Positions 11,219-19,490 of a DNA stretch of 64,000 nucleotides are shown here, piece after piece (position 1 is the stretch's first letter; each line of letters starts with the position of its first letter). The DNA comes from Rhizobium leguminosarum (GTDB lineage: Bacteria; Pseudomonadota; Alphaproteobacteria; Rhizobiales; Rhizobiaceae). Made by a program: the position numbers and the translations under genes. The notes under the pieces are model-generated. The model saw nothing but the letters and a program-made list of their open reading frames with translations, was not told the origin of the DNA and did no database searches. The DNA is taken from the NCBI RefSeq assembly GCF_017876795.1, contig NZ_JAGIOR010000001.1:3188501-3252500 (forward strand), given 5' to 3'.

Positions 11219-11248
11219 ATTGACGTCAATCTTGACGCAATTGATCAA
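11219..11248. promoter_or_regulatory. Palindromic operator-like site between two citrate synthase genes
   Basis: The 85-base divergent intergenic region contains a perfect 12-bp palindrome, ATTGACGTCAAT (11219-11230). A second TTGACGCAA-like half (from 11232) and a further palindrome TTGATCAA (11241-11248) follow. Larger flanking CTCAT...ATGAG symmetry (11216-11254) encloses the whole. Read toward the minus-strand gene, TTGACG with 17-base spacing to GATCAT could form a promoter overlapping the palindrome. The neighbouring gene encodes a protein with an N-terminal HTH, so autoregulation through this site is a natural inference. No binding data are available. Confidence 0.5.
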
Positions 11249-11260
11249 TATGAGGCTCCG

Positions 11261-12406
11261 ATGTCGTGGCTGACCGCCGAGGAGGCGCTACGGGCGCTGA
11301 AGACCAAGCCACAGACGCTCTACGCCAATGTCAGCCGCGGTCGCATCCGTGCCAAGGCCGATCCCACCGACCCACGCCGCAGCCTCTACCAGGCGACCGA
11401 CGTGCAGCGGCTTGCCGAGCGTCATGCCGGCCGCCGCAAGACCGAAACCGTTGCCGCCGAGGCGATAAAGTGGGGCGATCCGGTCCTCTCGTCGGCAATC
11501 TCCACCATTATCAATGGGCGGCTTTTCTATCGCGGACTAGATGCGGCCGATTTTGCCGAGGCAGCGACGCTGGAGCAGACGGCGGCACTGCTTTGGAACG
11601 GTGCGGAAGCGGTGTTCTCCGGCGCCGGCGCCGGGTATGCCGCTCCGTCGCTTGAGGCGGCGTTCCTGGCACTGGCAGGCCGGGTAACATCGGATCTGCC
11701 GTCGCTCGGCCGATCGCCGGCGGCGCTTCGCCGCGAGGCGCAAGGAGTCCTCTCTACCGTCGCCGATGCGCTGGCGCCGGGGCCTTCGGATCGGCCGCTG
11801 CATCTGCGGCTTGCGGAAAGCTGGCAGCGGCCGGATGCTGCCGATTGCCTGCGCCGGGCGCTGGTGCTGCTTGCCGATCACGAACTCAACGCCTCGGCCT
11901 TTGCTGCACGGGTCACGGCATCGGCGGGTGCTGCGCTTTCGGCCGCCGTGCTTTCCGGTCTGGCGACGCTGACCGGGCCGCTGCATGGCGCTGCCTGGCA
12001 GAGTATCGACGCCTTGATCGAGGCCGCTGCCACCCTCGGAGCCGAGCAGGCGATCCGTCGCACGCTTGCCCAGGGCCATCGCCTGTCGGCCTTTGGCCAT
12101 CCGCTCTATCCCGACGGCGATATCCGAGCTCTCGCACTGCTCTCGCATTTTCCCCTGCCGCTGGAATTTGCAGACCTCCGTGACACGGGCGAAGTGATGA
12201 TCGGCGAGAAAGTCAATCTCGATTTCGCGCTTGCCGCGATGGCCGCCGCCTTCGATCTCCCGAAGGAGGCGCCGATCATCATGTTCTCGCTTGCCCGTTC
12301 CGCCGGTTGGCTTGCACATGCGATGGAGCAGATCGACAGCGGCGAATTGATCCGGCCGCGGGCACGTTATGCCGGACCAGCGCCGGAAACCGATACCAGC
12401 CGCTAA
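11261..12406 (+). CDS. Citrate synthase family protein with N-terminal helix-turn-helix
   Basis: The 381-residue protein starts at the ATG at 11261 (TGAGG upstream). Residues 1-55 form a MerR/excisionase-like HTH: MSWLTAEEALRALKTKPQTL, then YANVSRGRIRAKADP, then SLYQATDVQRLAERHAGRRK. Residues about 70-381 are a citrate synthase domain, with LADHELNASAFAARV, GPLHGAAW and SLARSAGWLAHAMEQ. The third motif is AFGHPLYPDGDIRA, where GHR becomes GHP and DPRA becomes DIRA, so catalysis may be altered. This could be a metabolite-sensing transcription factor built on an enzyme fold, or an enzyme with a DNA-binding tail. It is divergent from a citrate synthase with an intact active site, with a palindromic site between them. 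Confidence 0.85.
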   Translation: MSWLTAEEALRALKTKPQTLYANVSRGRIRAKADPTDPRRSLYQATDVQRLAERHAGRRKTETVAAEAIKWGDPVLSSAISTIINGRLFYRGLDAADFAEAATLEQTAALLWNGAEAVFSGAGAGYAAPSLEAAFLALAGRVTSDLPSLGRSPAALRREAQGVLSTVADALAPGPSDRPLHLRLAESWQRPDAADCLRRALVLLADHELNASAFAARVTASAGAALSAAVLSGLATLTGPLHGAAWQSIDALIEAAATLGAEQAIRRTLAQGHRLSAFGHPLYPDGDIRALALLSHFPLPLEFADLRDTGEVMIGEKVNLDFALAAMAAAFDLPKEAPIIMFSLARSAGWLAHAMEQIDSGELIRPRARYAGPAPETDTSR

Positions 12407-12541
12407 GAATCGGCTGGGGATTGTGGCGTTTGCTTTTTTACCTAGGGAATTATCCGAATTCGGCTATCATGCCCGACATGGAAGAAGACGGTTGGCGGGC
12501 GCTTTCGAAAAGAGCTGTCCGCACGGTCATGGGGGCTTTCC

Positions 12542-13060
12542 ATGAATACGACGCTTCGCAGCCTGTTTGCCGCCGCACTCGCTGTCGGTCTCATTCCACA
12601 TGAGGCGGCCTTCGCGCAGTCTGCCGGCTGCACGATCGCGCGCGGCGCCGGCGCCCGCCAGGTGTTCACTTGTCCCGGCGGAGTAAAGATCACGGCGGAG
12701 GCCGGCGCTTCGTTTCGCCTTGCCGACCGCAACAGTGACGGCAGCCCCGATTCGGCATCGCTGCGGCGCAAGGCGATCCTCGTCGATGTCGACAGCAGCC
12801 AACATGCCGGCGGTTTTCAGGTGGTGACACCACAGGCGATCGCTGCGGTGCGCGGCACGCAATGGGCCGTCGACGTCGCAAGCGGCAAGACTTCGGTGCT
12901 GGTCGTCAGAGGCAGCGTCGCGGTCCGCCGGCCGGCCGGCGAGCAGGTGGTGCTGTCGCCGGGCGAGGGCGTCGATGTCAGCGGCGGGACCGAACCGCTC
13001 GTCGTGCGTCGCTGGCCGGCGCCGCGCGCCGCCGCCCTCCTTGCCCGCCTCGGCCAATAA
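12542..13060 (+). CDS. Periplasmic FecR-domain protein
   Basis: The protein has 172 residues with a Sec signal peptide ending near AAFAQSAG. The mature part holds a FecR-type beta domain: VVTPQAIAAVRGTQWAVDV, then KTSVLVVRGSVAVRRP and VVLSPGEGVDV. Unlike FecR anti-sigma factors it has no cytoplasmic N-terminal domain, so it probably acts wholly in the periplasm. The stop codon is only three bases before the start of the CHASE2/cyclase gene, which indicates an operon. FecR-like proteins next to CHASE2 sensors recur in bacteria, which suggests a periplasmic partner or ligand-presenting role for the cyclase; that role is inference. Confidence 0.82.
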   Translation: MNTTLRSLFAAALAVGLIPHEAAFAQSAGCTIARGAGARQVFTCPGGVKITAEAGASFRLADRNSDGSPDSASLRRKAILVDVDSSQHAGGFQVVTPQAIAAVRGTQWAVDVASGKTSVLVVRGSVAVRRPAGEQVVLSPGEGVDVSGGTEPLVVRRWPAPRAAALLARLGQ

Positions 13061-13063
13061 TCG

Positions 13064-14920
13064 ATGAACCATCGCCTGCAGACGGTGATCGCGCTGTTTT
13101 TCGCCGGTCTTTGGGGAGCTGCGCTCGGCTATGCCAATCTCACTGCCGGAAGCGGCGTTCTCGACCGGATGGAGGCCTCGCTCACCGATATCCGCAGCGT
13201 TATCGTCGGGGGGAAGACACCGCCTCCCGGCGTCTCGATCGTCGCCATCGACGACCGCTCCGCGGCGACCCACGGCTATCCCCTGGATCGGGCCACACTT
13301 GCGCGCCTTGTCGGCGCGATCGCCGCCTTGAAGCCGAGGGCCCTGGCGCTCGACATTCTGCTGGTCGATCCCGGGCCGGAGGAGGGCGATGCGGCGCTGG
13401 CTACCGCCCTTGCCCAGGGGCCGAGCGTAATTGCGGCTGCGGCCACCTTTGCCGGAAGCAGCCAGCAAGTCACCGATGCGGCCAACGATCCGCTCGCCGC
13501 CATCCCCGAGGCAGGTCAGCTTCTGTTGCCGCTTCCCCGTTTTGCCGAGGCGGCCGCCGTCGGCATCGTCAATGTCGCAACCGACCAGACCGGCACGCCG
13601 CGCTACATTCCGCTGATCTCACGCGCCGCGGATCGGCTGGATCCGGCCTTTCCGCTGCGTGCCGCATCGATGGCGCTCGGCGTCGATCCCACCATCGAAC
13701 CTGACGCCATCATGCTCGGAAAGCTGCGTATTCCCACAGATATCGGCCAGCGGCTGCCGGTGACCTTCTATGGCGGGCACGGCAGCATCGCCACCTTCAG
13801 CGCCACCGATGCGCTGGATGGCACGCTTTCGGCCGATGCGGTCGCCGGCCGCATCGTCGTCATCGGCTCGACGGTTACCGGTGGCGGCGACGTCTTCCCG
13901 ACGCCGTTCGATCCGGTTATGCCCGGCGTCGAGGTGATGTCGACGGCGATCACTCATCTCGTCAGCGGCGACGGCATGGTGCGCGACCACCGGATAAGGC
14001 TGATCGATGCCGGCATCGCCGTCGGGCTGCCGCTCGTGCTCGTTTCGCTGATCGCCTGGCGGCGAAGCGCTGCGGGCTATCTCATCATCGTCTTGACGCT
14101 GATCGTCTGGGCGCTGCTCAATCTGGCGGCCTTTGCGCATGGTTACTGGCTGAGCGCGGCGCTTCCGATCGCCGCAGCGCTGCCGCCGGCGCTGATTTTC
14201 GGCGCGGCCGAACTCTGGCTCGATCGCGGCCGTGCCCGCCATTTTGCCGAGCAGAGCGCGCTGCTGCAACGCATCGAGGCGCCCGGCCTCGGCGAGTGGC
14301 TGGCGCGCGATCCGAATTTCCTTGCCCAGCCGGTGCGCCAGAACGCCGCCGTCATCTTCATCGATCTCTCGGGTTTCACCGGCCTCAGCGAAAACCTCGG
14401 GCCGGTCAAGGTCAGCGAGGTGCTGAGCGGCTTCTTCGAACTGATCGACGAGGAGGCGCGCGCCCACGGCGGCGCCATCACCAGCTTCATGGGCGATGGG
14501 GCGATGATCCTGTTCGGCCTGCCGGAGCCTGCCGATGACGATGCCGCCCGGGCGGCCGCCTGCGCCGTCAGCCTGTGCGAGCGCACCCGAGCCTGGCTTG
14601 GATCGCACGGAGGCTTCGCCGAGAAGAAGATCGGCTTCAAGGTCGGCGCCCATTGCGGCCCGATCGTCGCCTCGCGGCTCGGGACCGGCGACCGGCAGCA
14701 GATCACCGCGGCGGGTGACACCATCAATGTCGGCAGCCGCCTGATGGAGGTTGCCGCCCGCCACGGCGTCGAGCTGGCGCTGAGCGCCGAAATCGTCCGT
14801 GCGGCCGGCCCCGACAGCGTGTTGCTACAGGCGGGCCGCATGGAGGGTCCGTTGGAAACGACGTTGCGTGGCCGGGCAAGCCATATCGACGCCTGGCTGT
14901 GGCGCAGCCACACGCTTTGA
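13064..14920 (+). CDS. CHASE2-domain transmembrane class III adenylate/guanylate cyclase
   Basis: The 618-residue sensor cyclase has a first membrane helix (residues about 8-26) and a periplasmic CHASE2 domain (about 30-310, with GVSIVAIDDRS and RPRALALDIL-like segments). Two or three helices follow (about 313-375), then a cytoplasmic class III cyclase domain (about 420-600). Metal-binding aspartates are visible at D434 (FIDLSGFTGLS) and D478 (FMGDGAMILFG), with the transition-state Asn and Arg in TINVGSRLMEVA. It should convert ATP to cAMP in response to an extracytoplasmic signal. The preceding FecR-domain gene is almost contiguous and likely cotranscribed. Confidence 0.9.
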   Translation: MNHRLQTVIALFFAGLWGAALGYANLTAGSGVLDRMEASLTDIRSVIVGGKTPPPGVSIVAIDDRSAATHGYPLDRATLARLVGAIAALKPRALALDILLVDPGPEEGDAALATALAQGPSVIAAAATFAGSSQQVTDAANDPLAAIPEAGQLLLPLPRFAEAAAVGIVNVATDQTGTPRYIPLISRAADRLDPAFPLRAASMALGVDPTIEPDAIMLGKLRIPTDIGQRLPVTFYGGHGSIATFSATDALDGTLSADAVAGRIVVIGSTVTGGGDVFPTPFDPVMPGVEVMSTAITHLVSGDGMVRDHRIRLIDAGIAVGLPLVLVSLIAWRRSAAGYLIIVLTLIVWALLNLAAFAHGYWLSAALPIAAALPPALIFGAAELWLDRGRARHFAEQSALLQRIEAPGLGEWLARDPNFLAQPVRQNAAVIFIDLSGFTGLSENLGPVKVSEVLSGFFELIDEEARAHGGAITSFMGDGAMILFGLPEPADDDAARAAACAVSLCERTRAWLGSHGGFAEKKIGFKVGAHCGPIVASRLGTGDRQQITAAGDTINVGSRLMEVAARHGVELALSAEIVRAAGPDSVLLQAGRMEGPLETTLRGRASHIDAWLWRSHTL

Positions 14921-15017
14921 CAATCGCGGCGGGAGCGGCTAGGAACGGCGCAAATACCCGCCGGCTGGTTCCGGCCATGGCGCATTTCGCGCCTGACAGC
15001 TCCGAAAGATCGAACTC

Positions 15018-17018
15018 ATGACAGAATTCAACGGCGTCGTTCCGGCGATCGCCAAGGCGTTGCAGAAGCGCGGTTACGCCGAACTCACCCCGGTGCAGAA
15101 GGCAATGCTCGATCCGGCGCTCGCCGCGTCCGACGCGCTGGTCTCGGCCCAGACCGGTTCCGGCAAGACCGTCGCCTTCGGCCTGGCGCTGGCGCCGACC
15201 CTGCTTGAGGGCAGTGAGCGTTTCGGCAATGCCGGCGCCCCGCTCGCCCTCGTCATCGCCCCGACACGTGAGCTTGCCCTGCAGGTAAAGCGTGAGCTTG
15301 AATGGCTGTTTGAGATGACCGGCGCGGTGATCGTCAGCTGCGTCGGTGGCATGGATATCCGCAGTGAGCGCCGGTCGCTCGAACGCGGCGCCCATATCGT
15401 CGTCGGCACGCCGGGCCGCCTCTGCGATCATATCCGCCGCAGGGCGCTCGACATGTCGGAACTGAAGGCCGCCGTGCTCGACGAGGCGGACGAAATGCTG
15501 GATCTCGGCTTCCGCGAGGACCTGGAATTCATTCTCGATGCGGCGCCGGATGAACGTCGGACGCTGATGTTTTCGGCAACGGTGCCGGCGGCGATCGCCA
15601 AGCTTGCCAAGAGCTACCAGCGCAACGCCGTGCGCATCAGCACCGCAGCTGAGGCAAAGCAGCATATCGACATCGAATACCGCGCGCTCATGGTCGCCCC
15701 CAGCGACCGCGAGAATGCGATCATCAACGTGCTGCGTTATTACGAGGCGACCAACGCCATCGTCTTCTGCTCGACGCGCGCTGCCGTCAATCATCTGACC
15801 GCGCGCTTCAACAACCGCAACTTCGCCGTGGTGGCGCTTTCCGGCGAGCTGACGCAGAACGAACGCACCCATGCGCTGCAGGCGATGCGCGACGGGCGCG
15901 CCCGCATCTGCATCGCGACCGACGTCGCCGCGCGCGGCATCGACCTACCGGGCCTCGATCTCGTCATCCATGCCGATCTGCCGACCAATCCGGATACGCT
16001 GCTGCACCGCAGCGGCCGCACCGGCCGGGCCGGACGCAAGGGCATCAGCGCCATGATCGTGCCGCTGAATGCACGGCGCAAGGCCGAGCGCCTGCTCGAG
16101 AACGCCGGAATTTCGGCCGCCTGGGCACGGCCGCCGTCGGCCGAAGAGGTCAGTGAGCGCGACGACGAGCGGCTGCTTGCCGATCCGATCTTCAGCGAAA
16201 CGCCGCAGGAAGACGAACAGGGGCTGGTGCAGCAGTTGCTTTCCAGCCACGGCGCCGAAAAGCTCGCCGCCGCCTTTCTGCGTCTTTACCGCACCAATCA
16301 TTCGGCGCCGGAGGATCTGATCGAGGTCACCGTGCAGGACGGGGGCAGCCGCAAGCGCCGCGACAATGCCGAGCCGTACGAGCCGGCGCAGAAGGGACCG
16401 CGCGAGGATTTCGGCGACAGCGTCTGGTTCTCCGTTTCGGTCGGCCGCAAGCAGAATGCCGAGCCGCGCTGGCTGATCCCGATGCTCTGCCGCAACGGCA
16501 ATGTGACGAAGCGCGAGATCGGCGCGATCAAGATGCAGCCCGAGGAAACCTTTGTGGAGATCGCGGCAGCGAGTGCCGAAAGCTTCCTGGCAGCAATCGG
16601 ACCCAACAAGGCGCTCGAGCGCGGCATCCGCGTGACCAAGCTTTCCGGCACGCCGGATTTCAGCCGGTCTGCGGCGCCGAAGCCCTATGCCGGCAAGTCA
16701 TCGCGTGACGAACGGCCGGGCGACACGTTCCGCGACGAACGCCCGAACAACAAGTTCGGCAAGGGCCCCGGCGGCGGATATGCGGCAGCCGACAATAGCG
16801 GCCAGCAAAGACAGGACACCAAGCCGTGGAGCAAGAAACCGGGCAAGCCCGGCTTCGATGGTCCGAGATCCGATAAGCCGAAGTTCGACAAGCCTAAATA
16901 CGACAAGCCAAAATACGAAGGCGGGAAATCCGAAGCCGCCAAATCCGAACGCCCGAAATTCGAGGGCAAGGGCGGCGCCGGCGTGAAGGGCAAGTTTTCG
17001 AAAAAGAAGCCCGGCTAA
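15018..17018 (+). CDS. DEAD-box ATP-dependent RNA helicase
   Basis: The 666-residue helicase has the complete core: Q motif (ELTPVQKAM), motif I AQTGSGKT, Ia PTRELALQ, GTPGRL, motif II DEADEMLD, motif III SAT, ATDVAARGID and motif VI HRSGRTGRAG (residues about 5-370). Residues about 470-555 look like a DbpA-type RNA-binding domain (WFSVSVGRKQNAEPRWLIP). This points to a ribosome-assembly or cold-adaptation role. The tail (about 560-666) is basic and repetitive, with KPKFDKPKYDKPKYEGGK, probably disordered and RNA-binding. Such an extension recurs in rhizobial copies. It follows the cyclase gene by about 100 bases and probably has its own promoter. Confidence 0.93.
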   Translation: MTEFNGVVPAIAKALQKRGYAELTPVQKAMLDPALAASDALVSAQTGSGKTVAFGLALAPTLLEGSERFGNAGAPLALVIAPTRELALQVKRELEWLFEMTGAVIVSCVGGMDIRSERRSLERGAHIVVGTPGRLCDHIRRRALDMSELKAAVLDEADEMLDLGFREDLEFILDAAPDERRTLMFSATVPAAIAKLAKSYQRNAVRISTAAEAKQHIDIEYRALMVAPSDRENAIINVLRYYEATNAIVFCSTRAAVNHLTARFNNRNFAVVALSGELTQNERTHALQAMRDGRARICIATDVAARGIDLPGLDLVIHADLPTNPDTLLHRSGRTGRAGRKGISAMIVPLNARRKAERLLENAGISAAWARPPSAEEVSERDDERLLADPIFSETPQEDEQGLVQQLLSSHGAEKLAAAFLRLYRTNHSAPEDLIEVTVQDGGSRKRRDNAEPYEPAQKGPREDFGDSVWFSVSVGRKQNAEPRWLIPMLCRNGNVTKREIGAIKMQPEETFVEIAAASAESFLAAIGPNKALERGIRVTKLSGTPDFSRSAAPKPYAGKSSRDERPGDTFRDERPNNKFGKGPGGGYAAADNSGQQRQDTKPWSKKPGKPGFDGPRSDKPKFDKPKYDKPKYEGGKSEAAKSERPKFEGKGGAGVKGKFSKKKPG

Positions 17019-17184
17019 TTCCGCCGGCAGCCCTTCGCCGGTCCAGGCGGAGGGCTTAATCTGACGGCCGGCCGACAAGCTGTCGCCTTACCAGCGTTTC
17101 GGCTTGGTGGACTTCGGCGAAATTTCTCGACTGCGGCAGGCCGCATCTCGCCATGAAGAACGATTGAACGATCGGACTTCATGA

Positions 17185-17291
17185 CTAAAGCGCGTCGCGA
17201 TCTTTCAGATTCGCTCCTTGCGCTTTAGCTCTTTGTTTTTACGCATATCGTTGCCCCAAAACGCTGCACACTTTTGCCCGACATGCTTTAG
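17185..17291. repeat. RIME-like palindromic intergenic element, copy A
   Basis: This 107-bp mosaic consists of two palindromes. The first is CTAAAGCGC...GCGCTTTAG around a loop with ATCTTTCAGATTCGCTCC. The second runs from ACGCATATCG through a CAAAA...CTTTTG stem to CGACATGC. It is nearly identical to the copy at 54424-54530 and half-matched at 35244-35313. The architecture matches the Rhizobium-specific intergenic mosaic elements (RIME1) known from rhizobia; assignment is from memory, not a search. Its end abuts the AGGAG ribosome site of the methyltransferase gene. Confidence 0.75.
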
Positions 17292-17303
17292 GAGCTGACG
17301 CCT

Positions 17304-17981
17304 ATGAAACGCTCCGGCATGCCGCGTCCCGATCCGGCCACCTTCATCCAGGCTAACTTGCCGATCTCACCTGTTCGGGCCATTCCCGAAATCCTGCTCC
17401 ATACGGCAGGACCCGCGAGCGGGCTCTGGCGGCTTGCCGGCCGCGGAGAGACCGATCCACCGCCCTACTGGGCCTATCCCTGGGCCGGCGGTGTCGTGCT
17501 TGCCTGCCATCTGCTCGATCGACCGCAGACAGTCGCCGGCCGCCGCGTCCTCGATCTCGGCGCCGGCTCCGGGCTCGTCGCCATCGCGGCGGCCAAGGCC
17601 GGCGCTGCCGCGGTGACGGCGGTCGATGTCGATGCAAACGCCATCGCCGCAATCGGCCTCAACGCGGCGGTGAACGGTGTGGAGATCGTTGCTATCGCCG
17701 CCGATATCATCAAGGAGCCGCCGCCGGAGGAGACCGATCTCGTTGTGGTCGGCGACCTGTTCTACGATCCCTCCCTTGCTGTACGGGTAATGGCCTTCCT
17801 GCGGCGCTGCCAGGCCGCCGGCATCGAGGTGTTGATTGGCGATCCCGAGCGCGCTCACCTACCACAGAAAGAACTTCAGCGGATCGCGACCCACCCGGTT
17901 GCGGATTTCGGCGCAGGTACGGGAGCGACGCCGTTCATGCGGGTGTCTTCTCGCTGTCAGCATAGTGATGGGAGAGATTAA
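17304..17981 (+). CDS. Class I SAM methyltransferase, ETF-beta lysine methyltransferase-like
   Basis: The 225-residue Rossmann-fold methyltransferase has the SAM-binding loop LDLGAGSGLVAIAA near residue 80, the acidic residue after strand 2 (AVDVDANAI) and a post-motif VVVGDLFYDP. The front segment PPYWAYPWAGGVVLACHLLD and the D-x-F-Y post-motif resemble the METTL20/ETF-beta lysine methyltransferases found in eukaryotes and alphaproteobacteria, which methylate electron-transfer flavoprotein. The family placement is an inference by eye. It starts directly behind a RIME copy, whose end is next to the AGGAG ribosome site. The gene is followed by an IS110 element; whether the last residues (FMRVSSRCQHSDGRD) were changed by that insertion is unclear. 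Confidence 0.78.
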   Translation: MKRSGMPRPDPATFIQANLPISPVRAIPEILLHTAGPASGLWRLAGRGETDPPPYWAYPWAGGVVLACHLLDRPQTVAGRRVLDLGAGSGLVAIAAAKAGAAAVTAVDVDANAIAAIGLNAAVNGVEIVAIAADIIKEPPPEETDLVVVGDLFYDPSLAVRVMAFLRRCQAAGIEVLIGDPERAHLPQKELQRIATHPVADFGAGTGATPFMRVSSRCQHSDGRD

Positions 17982-18157
17982 ACTTAGCCTGCCTGCCGCA
18001 TTATCTCATCTGCTCGCGCAGAATTGCTGCCTAGGTGTTTAGATGGGATATTCGGCTGGCGCCCCATCTAGCGGTGATGGGTTGAGGTACTGCGCTTCAA
18101 GCTGATGATAAACATGGTCTGTGTGACGCAGCCACAAACATCAAAAGGAAGCGCAGC
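17982..18157. other. Noncoding leader of the IS110 transposase gene, possible bridge-RNA region
   Basis: These 176 bases have no credible ORF. They contain a perfect 8-bp inverted repeat TAGATGGG / CCCATCTA (18040-18047 and 18063-18070) with a 15-base loop, then GCGGTGATGGG. IS110-group elements are known to transcribe a structured bridge RNA from the noncoding end beside the transposase gene; in IS110-type members this is the 5' side. The location and hairpin fit that idea, but the element's true left end is not defined by sequence alone. Confidence 0.35.
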
Positions 18158-19490
18158 ATGAAGCATTTTGCCGGACTGGACGTTTCTGTCAAAGAGACCT
18201 CCATTTGCATTGTAGACGAAACGGGTAAGATTTGCCGCGAGATAAAGGTTGTCAGCCATCCCGACGATCTTGCCGATGTGCTGACTGATGCTTCCTGGAA
18301 TTTCGTGCGGGTTGGGCTTGAGGCCGGGCCTTTGTCGCAATGGTTGTTCAGTGGCCTGGTGGAAGCCGGGTTGCCAGCGATCTGCATCGAGACACGGCAC
18401 GCGAAGGCGTTCCTGAAGGCACAGGTTAACAAGACCGACCGAAACGACGCTCGCGGTATCGCACAGATGATGCGTGTCAATCTCTTCCGACCGGTCCATG
18501 TCAAAACGCTGGCAAGCCAGAAGCGGCGCGTTCTGCTGACCGCACGCAAACTGCTTCAGGAGAAGGCCATTGCTATCGAGAACGACATCCGTGGCCTGTT
18601 GCGTAACTTCGGTTTGAAGGTTGGTATTGTTGGTGCTGGAAAGTTCGAGGAACGCATCCGGGATCTCGCCGGTGATATGCCGGAGCTGTGCGACATCATG
18701 GATGCCCTTCTTGTGGCGCGACAGAAACTTCGTGAGCAGTTCACCGTGCTTCACGAGCGGCTGCTGTCCATTGCGAAGAATGACGCTGTTTGCAGAAGGC
18801 TGATGACAATTCCGGGCGTTGGGCCTGTTGTCGCTCTGGCTTTCGCGGCCACGATAGACGTTCCGGCCCGCTTCCGAAGTTCGAAAGCCGTTGGCCCTTC
18901 TCTCGGGCTAACCCCACGCCTGCATCAATCCGGTGAGGACAGTCGAATAGGCCGCGTCTCTCTGTGCGGCGATCCCATGATGCGAACGCTGCTTTATGAA
19001 GCGGCGCAAGTTTTGCTGACAGTCGTGAAGAAGTGGTCCTGGTTGAAGGCCTGGGCGATGAATGTCGCCAGGCGTCGGGGGCGGCAGAAAGCAACTGTCG
19101 CTCTCGCCCGTAGGCTGGCTGTCGTCATGCATAGAATATGGTCTGATGGCAGTGAGTTCCGCTGGACGCGAGAGGAGGCCGGCAGCGCCATGTAAGATAC
19201 CAGCTGGTTGCGGGCGAAACGACCGATAACAAGATCCGCCACGGGTGGATGAATGTCCTTCGCGGGACGGAGGATGAAGAGAGGGCGTGCCGGGACTCGT
19301 ATCCATCGTGACAACACGATGAGGACGTTGTTTAGATTGCTCCCTTCATTCCAACTGACCCCATGATGGGAAGGCTGATAGCCGATCCCGAAGAGAAGCA
19401 TGGCCTCGCGAAGACATCAGACATTCTGGTTGAAGAAGCTTGAAAGTACTTGACCACAAAACGCCGAATAGAGAAGTCCCGGCATTTGAC
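18040..19490 (+). mobile_element. IS110-family insertion sequence (boundaries approximate)
   Basis: This element is defined by the intact transposase at 18158-19195 plus flanking noncoding sequence. IS110 elements lack terminal inverted repeats, so the ends cannot be fixed here. The left limit is set at the 18040 hairpin, and the right limit at the change near 19490 after a roughly 300-base tail of coding-like density with no homologous ORF. It sits directly between the methyltransferase gene and the type I secretion cassette, so it may mark one edge of an inserted block. Confidence 0.4.
18158..19195 (+). CDS. IS110 family transposase
   Basis: The 345-residue protein is a DEDD-type recombinase. 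The RuvC-like N-terminus begins AGLDVSVKETSICIVDE, with the first acidic residue in GLDVS. The second conserved block is KTDRNDARGIAQMM. The C-terminal transposase_20 domain carries MTIPGVGPVVALAF and the serine-bearing LCGDPMMRTLLYEAA region typical of IS110 and IS1111 enzymes. The gene is uninterrupted and has GGAAG upstream of the ATG, so it may be active. It differs from the two frameshifted transposases near the end of the window. Confidence 0.93.
   Translation: MKHFAGLDVSVKETSICIVDETGKICREIKVVSHPDDLADVLTDASWNFVRVGLEAGPLSQWLFSGLVEAGLPAICIETRHAKAFLKAQVNKTDRNDARGIAQMMRVNLFRPVHVKTLASQKRRVLLTARKLLQEKAIAIENDIRGLLRNFGLKVGIVGAGKFEERIRDLAGDMPELCDIMDALLVARQKLREQFTVLHERLLSIAKNDAVCRRLMTIPGVGPVVALAFAATIDVPARFRSSKAVGPSLGLTPRLHQSGEDSRIGRVSLCGDPMMRTLLYEAAQVLLTVVKKWSWLKAWAMNVARRRGRQKATVALARRLAVVMHRIWSDGSEFRWTREEAGSAM

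Noticed and set aside
18908..19401. Minus-strand frames reading from inside the IS110 transposase gene
   Set aside because: They are antisense to the transposase and have no ribosome sites or domain.
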